A stretch of DNA of 64,000 nucleotides from Beaufortia kweichowensis (taxonomy: Eukaryota; Chordata; Actinopteri; Cypriniformes; Gastromyzontidae): the NCBI GenBank assembly GCA_019155185.1, contig CM032800.1, positions 17,104,438 through 17,168,437 of the forward strand. The letters are read 5' to 3'. The stretch's first letter is position 1, and the number at the start of each line of letters is the position of its first letter. Below the pieces are notes generated by a model. The model was given only the letters and a program-made list of their open reading frames with translations. It did not search any database and was not told where the DNA came from. The translations under genes were made by a program, and so were the position numbers. Shown in pieces: positions 39,541 to 49,290 of this stretch.

Positions 39541-40980
39541 TTGCCAAATGCAACGAAACAAAATCTTATGTTTAAGTCTGCATTGATTGCTCAGAGTGGT
39601 CCACATATGCAGCAACTACTCAACTACTTTTATTCACGGTTTGAAATCCAGAATGACACACCTGCACAAAAACTGGCCACACCTTCCAACGACCAGGCGC
39701 TCTGTCTGTCTCCAGCCAACATAAGGAAGACCCTATCTAGCATTAACTCACGCAAGTGTAAGAAATTATAGTCTGCTCCGACCAAACTCTATTCCAGAAC
39801 AGTATTACTGAAGCTCACCCCCAAGATGATTCTGTTTAAAATTCTAATGGAACTGAATTAACCCGATGCAGTGTGGTGACAGTTGTATTGGAATTCAGCC
39901 CGCTGCTCTTCACGCTGCTGACCCACGACTGCACTGCCAAGTCCAGCTCCAACCACATCAAGTTTGCTGATGACAACAGTGGTAGGTCTCATCAGCAACA
40001 ATGATGAAACGCACTACAGAGAGGAAGTGGCACAGCTGGCGAAATTGTGTGGCGCTAACAACCTGTCCCTTAATGTGATAACACAAAGGAGGTTGTGATG
40101 GACTACAGGAGAAACTCCATTGATCACCCCACACTGACCATCGACAGCTCGCCTGTGGGAAGTCAGCAGCACTAAATTCCTGGGGGTGCATATCACAGAG
40201 GATCACACCTGGACCACCAACACCATGTCACTCTCCAAAAAGGCACAACAGCGCCTACATTTTCTCCGCTGGCTGAAAAGAACAAGTCTCCCTCCACCCA
40301 TCCTCACCACTTTCTACAGGGGCACCATTGAGAGTGTGCTGACCAGCTGCATCACTGTCTGGTACGGGAACTGTACTGCAGCAGACCGAAAGACCCTCCA
40401 GCGGACCGTGAACACAGCTGCAAGGATCATCAGTGCCCCTCTCACTTCCATCCTGGACATTTATATCACACGATGCTCCAGCAAAGCCAACAGTATCATG
40501 AAGGACTCCACACACCCCTCCTACCATCAGGAAGACTGTACCGGAGCATCAGAGCCCGCTCTGCCAGACTGCTCAATAGCTTTTTTCCCAGGCTGTGAGA
40601 GCCCTGAACTCAAAATCACCCCACACAAACCCCCTACCTCCTGTAACATGGACCATCTGAAACTTATGGAACTTTTTTGTGCAATTCGAAGCATGCTACA
40701 CAGGTGAGTGGGTCTGTACAAACCACCTGTAGTAGCACACTCTCCTCCTCTATGTGCACTAGTCACTTTTCACACACACACACTGCTGTGTGTATACAAA
40801 TCCCAACAAAAAGACTCAGTAATATATGTATGTTTACATGCTCATGCACTACAAATCATCCTACACTGTACCCCAGCCAGCTGCTTGAACTCACAATGTT
40901 TATCTTTGCACATGTACAGTATTTATCTGAAGCATTCATATAGTTTGTATTTTTAGTTTATGTATAGGCACATTTTCTTA
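39541..40980 (+). pseudogene. L2-clade LINE ORF2, rearranged copy
   Basis: The frame 39541-39771 holds the pre-RT region (LLNYFYSRFEIQNDT, then LCLSPANIRKTLSSINSRKC). A 67-bp piece of the hairpin array (39827-39893) follows. RT then resumes at [14 protein letters not shown] and HIKFADDNSG (39895-39980), so most of RT, motif A included, is absent. Frame 40186-40707 covers the C-terminal part (MHITEDHTWTTNTMSLSKKA, then [20 protein letters not shown]). The 3' UTR is interrupted at 40981-40984 (TATA) by solo LTR X2 and continues at 46603. Confidence 0.85.
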
Positions 40981-42189
40981 TATATGTGACAGGACTAAGT
41001 GATTGACAGCAGTGTTCACCTATCAGAGATAAATTGGCTGATTTAAGGGCTGAGTGGCTGTTGCCTGGGATGCGTCACGTCCGATGTTCCTCTCTCGTCG
41101 TCCGTGTAGACTGTGGTTGCAGGTAAGCATGCTGTGTTTTAACAGGCGGTTATCTTAAAACTGGTTGGGTGTGCATGACTTTAAAACCTTTCTGTTAATT
41201 ATAGTACGTCTTTTCGCTGCGGTGCTGGTGCCTTTTCGGTGCGGCTTTTACTGGATTGCTGACTGTTCGCCTTTTAGGTATGTGCAATAAGAGCTCATTG
41301 TACTCTGCTAGTATAGTTGCTGCTTATGTGGGGTTAACATTGTGTCACACACTAAATAGGCGTGATTTCCCGTATCCCATTGTGCTATCAATGGTATGAC
41401 TGACAAACCCGTGCCTGTAACATTGTTCAATCTGGCATGATGCTTTGACGGTGAGTGTTTTAAACTCTAATTGGGAGTGGGGAAAATACAATTATTAGCA
41501 AACGTCTCTTCTTTTGTGTTGTAGGAGTCTCCCTCTCGTTCTGTATAGTGATTGTTTGTTGCTGCTAATGCTCTGCAGTCTATATTGCAGAATAGACGCC
41601 GTCATCGCTGCTGAAGAGGGCTGCTTGTGTCTGGTGCTTATCGTGTCGTTTAGTGCCCCGCTTCAAGTATTTTGTTATGGGGAATACGACGATCTAGTTT
41701 TTTGAGATCATAAAACCTTTGTTCCCCTCTTTTTCTTTCTCGTTCTTGATTAACCTTTTTCTTTTCAGTTTTGTGTAAAGTTTGTTAGTTTCTTTGTTTG
41801 GATGTTGATGTGTTTGATTTGTATATGATTAATTCTTTGTTACTGCAACTTGGTTTGTGTAGGTGATTACACCTGATTCCAAGTTGCTTTGTAAATCTTA
41901 TGTTCCAGCTATTCGATCTTGTTGCTTTCTTTTCTTTGTTTTGACTGACATTTGATATATTTTGTGTGGAGTTGTGTTTATACAATTTATTTGTATTTTG
42001 TCTTAAATGAGTGGTTAATTTATTAATTTATTTTTGATTTATTGCAGGAGCTGGGATTCCATGGGTGAACGGACCTTTTTCCTTGTGGTGGTGGTTCTTC
42101 TTTCCCATATGCTGTGAAACACTTTGAGTGTTTGCTAGTGTGATCTGAATGCACAGTGGTGTGTGCGTGAAAGTGTGCCTTTATAGAAC

Positions 42190-42721
42190 TGTTGGAAACT
42201 TTTTTCAACGAAGACCAGGAGACTTGGATTTCCTTGAGCAGTAGTCTTTATTGTAGATAGCGAGTCTTCAAATCAGAGCATACTGCACGGGCGCTGCAGT
42301 CATCAAGTCTAAACACATTGCATATATAGCCATTTTAAGGAGCAGTCCCTTGAAATGGTAACAAAGCATTTAGGTGACAATAGAAACAATGGACAGAGAG
42401 CAAGTAGTAGACTCTCTTCAGATCCTGGAGTCTCACTCACCCTTACTGAGACCACTTCATTATCATAGAGATAAAGAAATGTTCACACCTTGGGCCTGTT
42501 GTCCCTTCCTGAGTTTTGACCTTTGATTGAATCATGAGCAAATGGTCACCAACTCAGTGGGATATAATGGGTAAACGTCCTAGGAGCCACCCCATGTTCC
42601 TATGTTCTTCCAATGCAATATATATCATTTTAGTAGTTTGTGTAAGGATGGGGGAAATAAAGAGAATCAGCTGATTTTAAAGTGATCCTCAAATGTACAT
42701 TTCCACAATTCCCCCTTTGAG
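42190..42721 (-). repeat. Gag-only element, 3' LTR and polypurine tract
   Basis: The LTR is 42190-42707 (518 bases). The PPT on the minus strand is CTCAAAGGGGGAAT (complement of 42708-42721), directly before TGTGGAAATG. Confidence 0.9.
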
Positions 42722-43816
42722 AGTTCTAATAACTTACATAATAAAAAAAATGTAAATCTTCCAAAATCCATTCTATGGCATATGTTGGTTAACATGATGC
42801 CCATCATCTAATCTTGTAACATTGATAGTTACAGGCACATTTGACTTGGTGGGTGAATTTTCACAGAATGTCTGGATTCTGTTTCTCTGAAACTTCTACT
42901 GACACCAATGTACAATGAAAGTAACACATATGCACTGCATGTTGAAACAGTAATGTATCATTTAGGTAGATGTTCTGAAGTCCATGATTGTAGATGTGTT
43001 CTGCTGTTAGTCATTCCAGTTATGTTAATTTTCAACACCCGGGATGCCTCAGGAAATGACTTCTTTGTCCAGGATTAGCTTCTGTAGATGTCTGTAGCGA
43101 AGATTCACATTCACTGTCCTGTACTGGTATCTGTAACAAACAGAAAAACACAAAAAAGCAGTACTCTAATACTTTTTACGTTTTTTTTTATTTTAAGTTA
43201 AACATCTTTGTGATCGTATAGACTTTTCAATATACCTCTTTCAGTATACCTTGTAATAAAATGTTGTTGATCGTATAGTGGTTTTTTTCTTTCCCTAGCC
43301 TTGGTAGGATTGACACCTAAGGACCAAGTGAGGTGGGGATAAACTACTTGAAGGGGAAAACCTATAAGGGAGTCTTCACCGCAGGGTTGGCCCCCGAAGC
43401 CTATTGCTTTTCGGTTCTTCCCTGGGCTCCTCACTGGTCTGTGTGTCCTAATCTGCCCCTGTAATATTCAAACTACTTCACATATGAGATGTGAGTGTTA
43501 CTAGCTAACCCAAATAATGCTTAAAAATTGGTAAACACAAAAACTGTATTTAAATCCTCTAATGAACTATCAGTCATAGCAGACATCATAGAAGAGGATA
43601 CATCAGTTACTATGATATGTTGCAATAGATCATTCAGGGTTGTGAGATGTGTTAAAGTGGCGATGTTCAGTTGAATTGTGAAACAGTTTGACACTAGATT
43701 TACACATGTACCAAAATAAAAATCAGCCACCTTTTGTTGCATGAGTGCTTACACAAAGAGTCTTTCATCTTGGTTGTCAATCTCAATGCAACAATAAGCT
43801 CTCACAACCTTAATGA
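42722..43816 (-). other. Gag-only element, unidentified region between gag and PPT
   Basis: About 1.1 kb. Two short minus frames (43521-43742, with FGTCVNLVSNCFTIQLNIAT; 43198-43434, with FITRYTERGILKSLYDH) might be env remnants, but I see no CX6CC motif or clear membrane anchor. I make no functional call. Confidence 0.4.
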
Positions 43817-44761
43817 TCATTGTCTTATCAAGTTGTCCCACAGGTTAAGTGTAGAGGGGAGGGGCTGCTTTAGGATTGTCAGCAGGCTGTGTAGGAGCTG
43901 AGAAACACTGTTCATTTCTCCTAAAATCTTTTTGCTTTTCCTACACTCTTTCAAGTAATACCCATGTTTACCACAGTAGTGACATTTGCTGTCCCTCCTA
44001 AGACATTTATTCTTTTGTTGATTACCTATATTAGTTTTATTCAGCGATGCTGCTGCAACTTTCACCTTGACTTTGACATCAGAGTCCCTTTCCCAGGTAG
44101 CTAACCTGCCTAAATTTCTTCTCAAAGTTTCATTAGACCATGTGAGATCTAAGAAAGGAAGAGCATTCCTGTATTCTGATGAAAGGCCATCAAACCATGC
44201 ACGGACTAGTGGTCCCTTGTCATCCAATACATCCTTAGGACTATTGACTATTCCACTGTAAGCTGCAGCTGACTGACAAAACCTTTCAGTGTATTCACTT
44301 ACAGATTCATCCTTTCTTTGAATACAGTTAGTGACTTTAGACCAATCAACCTTTGGTCCAACAATGTCCCTTAATATTCTAAGAACTCCCTCTCGCAAGT
44401 CCTCTTTGCTGGTATGTTTAAATTCAGAAGTATTGACAGTACTTTCAAAGCTATTGAACTCTGATTCTGTTAGAACTTGAGACATAAGTTGGATGATTTC
44501 CACCAAAGACATGTCATAGAGACGCATTTTCTTTGCTAATGTTCCCCTAAATTTAGAAAAATTAACATGTGCTGAAGGCAAACTTTGTGCAAGTCTCTCT
44601 ATTGCTTCAGGATCTAGGTCTTTTGGTAGCTCGACCACAGGCGTCACAGAATGTACAGTCTCAGCATTTGATTTACTTTGAGCTTTTCTCTTTGTTCCAC
44701 AAACCTCAACTGCATTAACTGCTTTGTTTCTCAAACATGTATTGTCATTATTAACATGCAT
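43817..44761 (-). CDS. gag: Gag-only element, capsid and nucleocapsid
   Basis: A 314-codon intact frame. The capsid-like middle has LREGVLRILRDIVGPKVDW and the major-homology-like CIQRKDESVSEYTERFCQS, then PLVRAWFDGLSSEYRNALPF. The nucleocapsid has one CCHC knuckle CHYCGKHGYYLKEC. The C-terminus after the knuckle is about 40 residues and the frame ends with no protease following. It could still assemble particles and package RNA. The similarity to retroviral Gag is in order and motifs; I cannot place it in a genus. Confidence 0.82.
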   Translation of the reverse strand: MHVNNDNTCLRNKAVNAVEVCGTKRKAQSKSNAETVHSVTPVVELPKDLDPEAIERLAQSLPSAHVNFSKFRGTLAKKMRLYDMSLVEIIQLMSQVLTESEFNSFESTVNTSEFKHTSKEDLREGVLRILRDIVGPKVDWSKVTNCIQRKDESVSEYTERFCQSAAAYSGIVNSPKDVLDDKGPLVRAWFDGLSSEYRNALPFLDLTWSNETLRRNLGRLATWERDSDVKVKVKVAAASLNKTNIGNQQKNKCLRRDSKCHYCGKHGYYLKECRKSKKILGEMNSVSQLLHSLLTILKQPLPSTLNLWDNLIRQ

Positions 44762-44774
44762 ATAACCTTCATGC

Positions 44775-45200
44775 CTAAGTTCTGACTGTAAGGCAGGATG
44801 AATCTGACTGTTGTTTCGAGTAACCGGTTAGTGAAGCCTTGTAATGGCCTACCTTTTCTTTAAGAGAGGTCACATGATCATGCAAATTTTGATTTTTCTT
44901 CTCTAAATCCGCAATTCGCTGAGTATGCTCTGCAGTTAAAGCCACATTGTACTCTCTGTAACAACAGATAATGTTTTTCTTTCCAACACAGGCACCAAGC
45001 ACTTTCTTGCATTCTTCAAGAGACCAAGTACTATCTGAATCAATGCCAAACTTTTGTGTTAAGTTCTGTCTAACCAAGTCTGTCAGTATTGTGTCCATGT
45101 GATTGACTAGCATTGTGTTAAACTCGTTGTCTGACCATAAAGGGGTAGCTAGTCCACCTTTCTCTGTTGTGGGAATTAGTCTAGCATGCCTTTTAACCAT
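44775..45200 (-). pseudogene. gag: Gag-only element, gag N-terminal part
   Basis: A 141-codon frame starting MVKRHARLIPTTEKGGL. The residue after Met is Val, so there is no myristoylation site. It has a helical region with CKKVLGACVGKKNIICCY and a coiled coil (ADLEKKNQNLHDHVTSLKEK). It stops at 44775, and the next gag frame starts 14 bases on, so one frameshift or two separate proteins must be considered. I take it as matrix-like by position. Confidence 0.65.
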
Positions 45201-45248
45201 TTTGGATTTCTCTTCACAGACAGATAATTCCTAATCACTGTTGTTAAC

Positions 45249-45562
45249 TTCCCTACAAAGTAGAGGATATACCCAATTCTTCTCTGGCAAAGCAGAGGAA
45301 AACCTATTTGCTAATATGCATTAGTTCTTGACCGTTCCTGACAAAGCAAAGGATAAAGCAAAACTCCTAAACCAAAGTCTTCTCTGCCTAAACAGAGGAT
45401 AACCCCAAATACTTTCCTGATAAACAGAGGATAACCAAAACTTCTTCTCTGCCTAAACAGAGGATAACTAAACTTCTTCTCTGCCTAAACAGAGGATAAG
45501 CAAAATTTGTTAACAGAACCCTGCAGCTGTTGTTAACACTTCCCTGGCATAGCAGAGGATAA
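45249..45562 (-). repeat. Gag-only element leader: seven to eight CTCTG/CAGAG hairpins
   Basis: Copies lie near 45249, 45279-45299, 45334 (decayed), 45379-45400, 45411-45433, 45441-45466, 45476-45498 and 45539-45560. The typical unit pairs CTCTG with CAGAG around a six-base loop (CCTAAA or GCAAAG on the plus strand) and is followed by GATAA. The array lies between the PBS and gag, the same place as in ERV-A and ERV-B. Confidence 0.85.
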
Positions 45563-45666
45563 CCACATGTACTGGTCTGTAAAGGTTCTTTAGATAGAGT
45601 GACACTCACCAAATCAAAGTTGGGTTGAAAAATTCCATCTGGAAAGGTTTGGAGAGATGAGGAGCT

Positions 45667-45686
45667 CTATCCGGGTCACGGCACCA
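45667..45686 (-). promoter_or_regulatory. Gag-only element primer-binding site (tRNA-His-like)
   Basis: On the minus strand TGGTGCCGTGACCCGGATAG begins two bases after the LTR end. It complements the 3' end of tRNA-His with one or two mismatches, from my memory of that tRNA. Confidence 0.7.
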
Positions 45687-45688
45687 TC

Positions 45689-46220
45689 TGTTGGAAACTT
45701 TTTTCAGCGAAGACCAGGAGACTTGGATTTCCTTGAGCAGTAGTCTTTATTGTAGATAGCGAGTCTTCAAATCAGAGCATACTGCACGGGCGCTGCAGTC
45801 ATCAAGTCTAATTTGAAGTCTAAACACATTGCATATATAGCCATTTCAAGGGGCAGTCCCTTGAAATGGTAACAAAGCATTTAGGTGACAATAGAAACAA
45901 TGGACAGAGAGAGGAAGTAGTAGACTCTCTTCAGATCCTGGAGTCTCACTCACCCTTACTGAGACCACTTCATTATCATAGAGATAAAGAAATGTTCACA
46001 CCTTGGGCCTGTTGTCCCTTCCGGAGTTTTGACCTTTGATTGAATCATGAGCAAATGGTCACCAACTCAGTGGGATATGATGGGTAAACGTCCTAGGAGC
46101 CACCCCATGTTCCTATGTTCTTCCAATGCAATATATATCATTTTAGTAGTTTGTGTAAGGATGGGGGAAATAAAGAGAATCAGCTGATTTTAAAGTGATC
46201 CTCAAATTTACATTTCCACA
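45689..46220 (-). repeat. Gag-only element, 5' LTR (minus strand)
   Basis: 532 bases, from TGTGGAAATG (complement at 46211-46220) to TTTCCAACA (45689). On the minus strand a TATA box GCTATATATGC lies near 45831-45843 and AATAAA near 45746-45752, giving a normal U3-R-U5 order. It includes TTTGAAGTCTAA-type sequence missing from the 3' LTR. Confidence 0.9.
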
Positions 46221-46602
46221 GAATCAAACTTCATTTTGTATCCTACCGTTGGGAGCCTCAGCCCTGCTGGTACTGATTATTTCATTTTATGTTTTCTATT
46301 TAATTGTTACAGATTTATTAGTGTTATTTGTGTCATTTTGTTTCTTTTGGTTGAAGTGGGGTTTCCTGTTTTTTGGTGCTCAGTATTTAAAAAAAAAAAA
46401 ACGTTTTGTATTAATAAACATTTGTATTTTTATATTTATCCACATCTCTTGCCTATATCTATGAGGGAGCCGAACCTGTGTGCTTAATTACTCCATTTCG
46501 GGGTTTTGAGTATTGTTCCATGGGGCTAATTCCTAGGGTGGCGTAGTTGGATTTTCTTATGGTTAAAAGCTTGGCTCACAAAAATTGCACCACTTTGTCA
46601 CA

Positions 46603-46790
46603 TATAGATTGTATATTTATAGTCAAAATCTATGAGTAGGATAGTTTGTGTATAGGTTTATATTGTTTTACTTCATTGTTATATGCCTGTATTTATGTAA
46701 CACTGTGGTCCCTGTGAGGGACAACATTTTGTTCCACTGTATGCCCCGCATGTAGCGGAATGACAATAAAGCTTAACTTGACACCCTTTT
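46603..46790 (+). mobile_element. L2-clade LINE 3' end (continuation of 39541-40980)
   Basis: After the X2 target duplication TATA the L2 3' UTR resumes and ends GGAATGACAATAAAGCTTAA, the L2-type tail with AATAAA at 46769. It also has GAGGGACAACATTTTGTTCC, common at L2 ends. Confidence 0.85.
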
Positions 46791-46792
46791 AT

Positions 46793-47195
46793 CATACATG
46801 GCCATCACAGTCTCGATCATAAATGTGAAAAGTGTGAGGGTCCACCACCAGAGCACAGAGTGTCCTAGGGTTTTTAAAAGATTTTAGGTCTGATATTATT
46901 TTATTACAAGCGTGTGGCCTGCCCTTCAACACGCAGTACAGAAGATGGGAAGAGATATGGACCTCAGGACCCTCCATATGGAGTAGCTCCAATTCCAACA
47001 AAAACGACGGCATTGCTATTTTAATAAATAACCCCCATATCTTGGTGAAGGGGAGCACAGTTGTAAGAAACGGGTGGGAGATTTTAGCTAACCTGGCTTT
47101 TTTTAGAGAAAGATTTTAATGTTCTTAATGTGTATGGTTTTATTGATAAAAACGACAGGTATGAACTTTACAGGACCTGCAGCCCCACATGTTGG
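46793..47195 (+). pseudogene. Tx1/Keno-type LINE ORF2 endonuclease start (copy D)
   Basis: ATGGCCATCACAGTCTCGAT (46798-46817) matches the copy C ORF2 start. NDGIAILINNPHILVKGSTV and the later FNVLNVYGFIDKNDRYEL are recognisable through frame changes (about 46870 and 47110). It begins right at the L2 tail and ends at 47195 in CR1/L2 sequence. Only the first quarter of ORF2 is present. It is dead. Confidence 0.8.
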
Positions 47196-47822
47196 GCAGG
47201 GTTCGCATGGTCGCGTCTGCCTTGCCGCGAGCGGTTTGTTCGTATCCTGCACTACCACTACTACACTTTAAATTTTCTCCTGCACATAATCTGTGAGTGA
47301 TTCAAACAACTTTGGTAAGTCGGAACCCAACAACAAACGCGGTGAGTCATGGCATCTTCTCCCAATATTGTTACATGCACTGTTTGTCATATGTTTAGCT
47401 TAGCCTTCTCTGTCAGCAGTGAGGGGTTCACATGCGATAAATGTAGGGAAATAGTTAAGCTGGCAGGAAAGATCTCAGAATTAGAATCAAGCATCCAAAC
47501 TTTACTTGAGGAGAGTAAGAATGATATGATTTTAGATAACACTTTGGATGCGAGTAGCGTAACTAGCTCTGCACATTGTTCGGTTTCGTTTGCAGATCCC
47601 CACAGCAGGGAAATTTTGTGACTGTGAGACCGCATAGTCGCAGGACAAAACACCGCTCAACCGTTCCGATTATAGTCACAATTCTATTGTACGGAACGTG
47701 AAAATAGAGGCACCAGGCACCATAGTCCAATGTTTATCAGGAGCCAGAGCGCCTGACATCAAAGCAAATTTAAACGTGCTGGCTAAAACTAAGCATAAAT
47801 TCAATAAGATTATTAGAGGAGA
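47196..47822 (+). pseudogene. CR1/L2-clade LINE ORF1: zinc finger and start of esterase-like domain
   Basis: The frame 47349-47621 opens MASSPNIVTCTVCHMFSLAF, then GFTCDKCREI: two Cys pairs and a His, like the PHD-type finger of CR1/L2 ORF1, then a coiled coil (ISELESSIQTLLEES). After a stop it continues in another frame with [20 protein letters not shown], the first block of the SGNH-esterase-like domain. It is cut at about 47822 by a Keno fragment. The region 47196-47348 is the 5' UTR. Confidence 0.72.
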
Positions 47823-48090
47823 AACAGGTTGAACACCCTGATCCCTTGTTAAGAGGGATTAAGGAAGAACCCGTTTCAAGAAATTGATATTTTATAATAA
47901 TTGTGATTTTTGTGAATTGTGAATAATTGTTTTTTTAAGAAGGTAAAATTTTAGCCCCATTTTTAGTTTTTTTATTTTATGCATCATGCCTTTTTAAACT
48001 TTTTGCTAAGGGCACCCTAAGGGCACAGAATGTTTTCTCCCAGTTAAAAACTTTTTATTCAGATATCTTTATATTACAAGTTCACTTGTA
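47823..48090 (+). mobile_element. Tx1/Keno-type LINE fragment across the ORF1/ORF2 junction
   Basis: It matches the right arm and the following ORF2 start of copy C (CAGGTTGAACACCCTGATCC at 47826; GCATCATGCCTTTT near 47980). The ATG region of ORF2 is deleted. It ends near TATCTTTATATTACAAG (about 48079). No reading frame of use remains. Confidence 0.8.
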
Positions 48091-48514
48091 AGTTTACTTC
48101 AGTTCACCTCGCCACCATGTTCGCAATGCCTCCTAACAAGACAACAGTCTCATCTACTTGAATAGGAAAAGGCAAATATTTCCACAATCGCTTTAAAAAA
48201 AAAATTCCAACCAAATAAAACTGACATTAACTGTACCATAACCTTTGTTTCTTAAGCTTAAATTGCACAAAAACAGCACAGGTTAGCTAGCGCCTCACGA
48301 GCCCCTCTTCTAGAGAAACGTCAGTCTTTATCGATTTGAGATTGGTTCTTTTTATTGTAAGGTGGAACTTCTGTCGCTATAGTGGCCATATAGAGTGTTG
48401 CAATAATAACGGCAGTGGCGCATTTCGTTAATATTAAGTATGTAGCACTGTTTCAAAGCAGCTTCACAGCAGAATAAACAGAAAGACAATCAGGTAAACA
48501 TTTCTATATTCTCT
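48091..48514. other. No gene recognised
   Basis: Mixed A/T-rich sequence. AGCACTGTTTCAAAGCAGCTT near 48445 is the complement of the L2-type tail at 54810, so a short L2 3' piece on the minus strand is likely there. Confidence 0.45.
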
Positions 48515-49290
48515 ATTTATCTCTGTATTATTGACTTTTTGTATGAATTGATCACTGCATTATATTGTTTAAATTGTATTTTGAATCATTGCTTTCATTT
48601 ACCTCATTAATAAATTGTTATGTTTGTATTCATCCCAACTCTGAATTATTGACTGTAGTAGATTACGATGTATCCGTGTTAACGCAAATCTACAACCAGG
48701 GTCAAGTATAACTAAATTGCTATGCAATCACACTCACTTTACGGGGCTTTCACAGTGTTAGCCATAATCTTGGTCATTGTCTCTGCTTTAATTAAGTAGT
48801 TATGTAGTTATATTATTAACTATATGGGGTCAGATAAAATCCCTTATGGTGCTGGCCACAACCTCTAATTATTGTCTGAGCTTTGAACTAAGTTGTTATA
48901 TAGGTGATTGTATGGGACTACATCGGTACCTTTTAACAATAGTAAACATGGGCGACATTTTTCGATTTCTTTAGCTATAACATCTGGTTATATGGTTGAG
49001 TGTGTGATCGTGGGACCATACACAACTGGTGCAAGGACCCTGTGCGACTCTGGCAATGAATGAGTACAATATAGAGTAATGAGTTGAATAGAATGATCAA
49101 ACATTTGTCCAAATTTAAAGATCATAATATAACCTTTGAAAAGTTTTAGCTTTTGGAGTCAGATAAAATTGCATAAATCAAAAGTAATGAGTAAGTGTCA
49201 GAAAAGACTGAACCTGCTGAAACCTTGCCACTGGACTTTGCCATTGGGCGGTTCCTCCCTTACATTATAATCGGTCACACACAAGGCTAG
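48515..49290 (+). mobile_element. LTR-like element, family Z (copy Z2)
   Basis: It aligns with 23210-24030 through TTAATAAATTGTTATGTTTG, CTGAATTATTGACTGTAGTA, TTGAACTAAGTTGTTATATA and GAGTTGAATAGAATGAT. The tandem CATAACCTCTG-type phrases recur in decayed form. No gene is supported and the ends are not resolved. Confidence 0.6.

Larger units (their letters stand above)
42190..46220 (-). mobile_element. Young gag-only LTR retroelement inside X2
   Basis: The LTRs are 42190-42707 and 45689-46220, read on the minus strand as TGTGGAAATG...TTTCCAACA. They differ by one 12-14 bp insertion and a handful of bases, so the insertion is recent. Flanks AGAAC and GAATC give at best an imperfect short target duplication (GAAC/GAAT). 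On the minus strand the order is PBS, hairpin array, gag in two frames, an unidentified 1.1-kb region, PPT. No protease, RT or integrase is present, so mobility would need enzymes from another element. Confidence 0.88.
40985..46602 (+). mobile_element. Solo LTR, family X (copy X2), split by the gag-only element
   Basis: The ends are TGTGACAGG and TTTGTCACA, with target duplication TATA (40981-40984 and 46603-46606). The LTR proper is 40985-42189 plus 46221-46602, about 1.59 kb. It has a TATA-like GATTTAAGG near 41041, intron-like edges (GCAGGTAAGC at about 41118; TTATTGCAGGAGCTGG at about 42041), AATAAA at 46413-46418 and the family motif GGGTGGCGTAGTTG at 46536-46549. The segment GTGGTGGTGG near the second edge also aligns with X1. 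No protein is supported. Confidence 0.88.

Noticed and set aside
43198..43742. Envelope gene of the gag-only element
   Set aside because: Two short frames lack a CX6CC motif, a clear membrane anchor and a signal peptide, so no env call is made.
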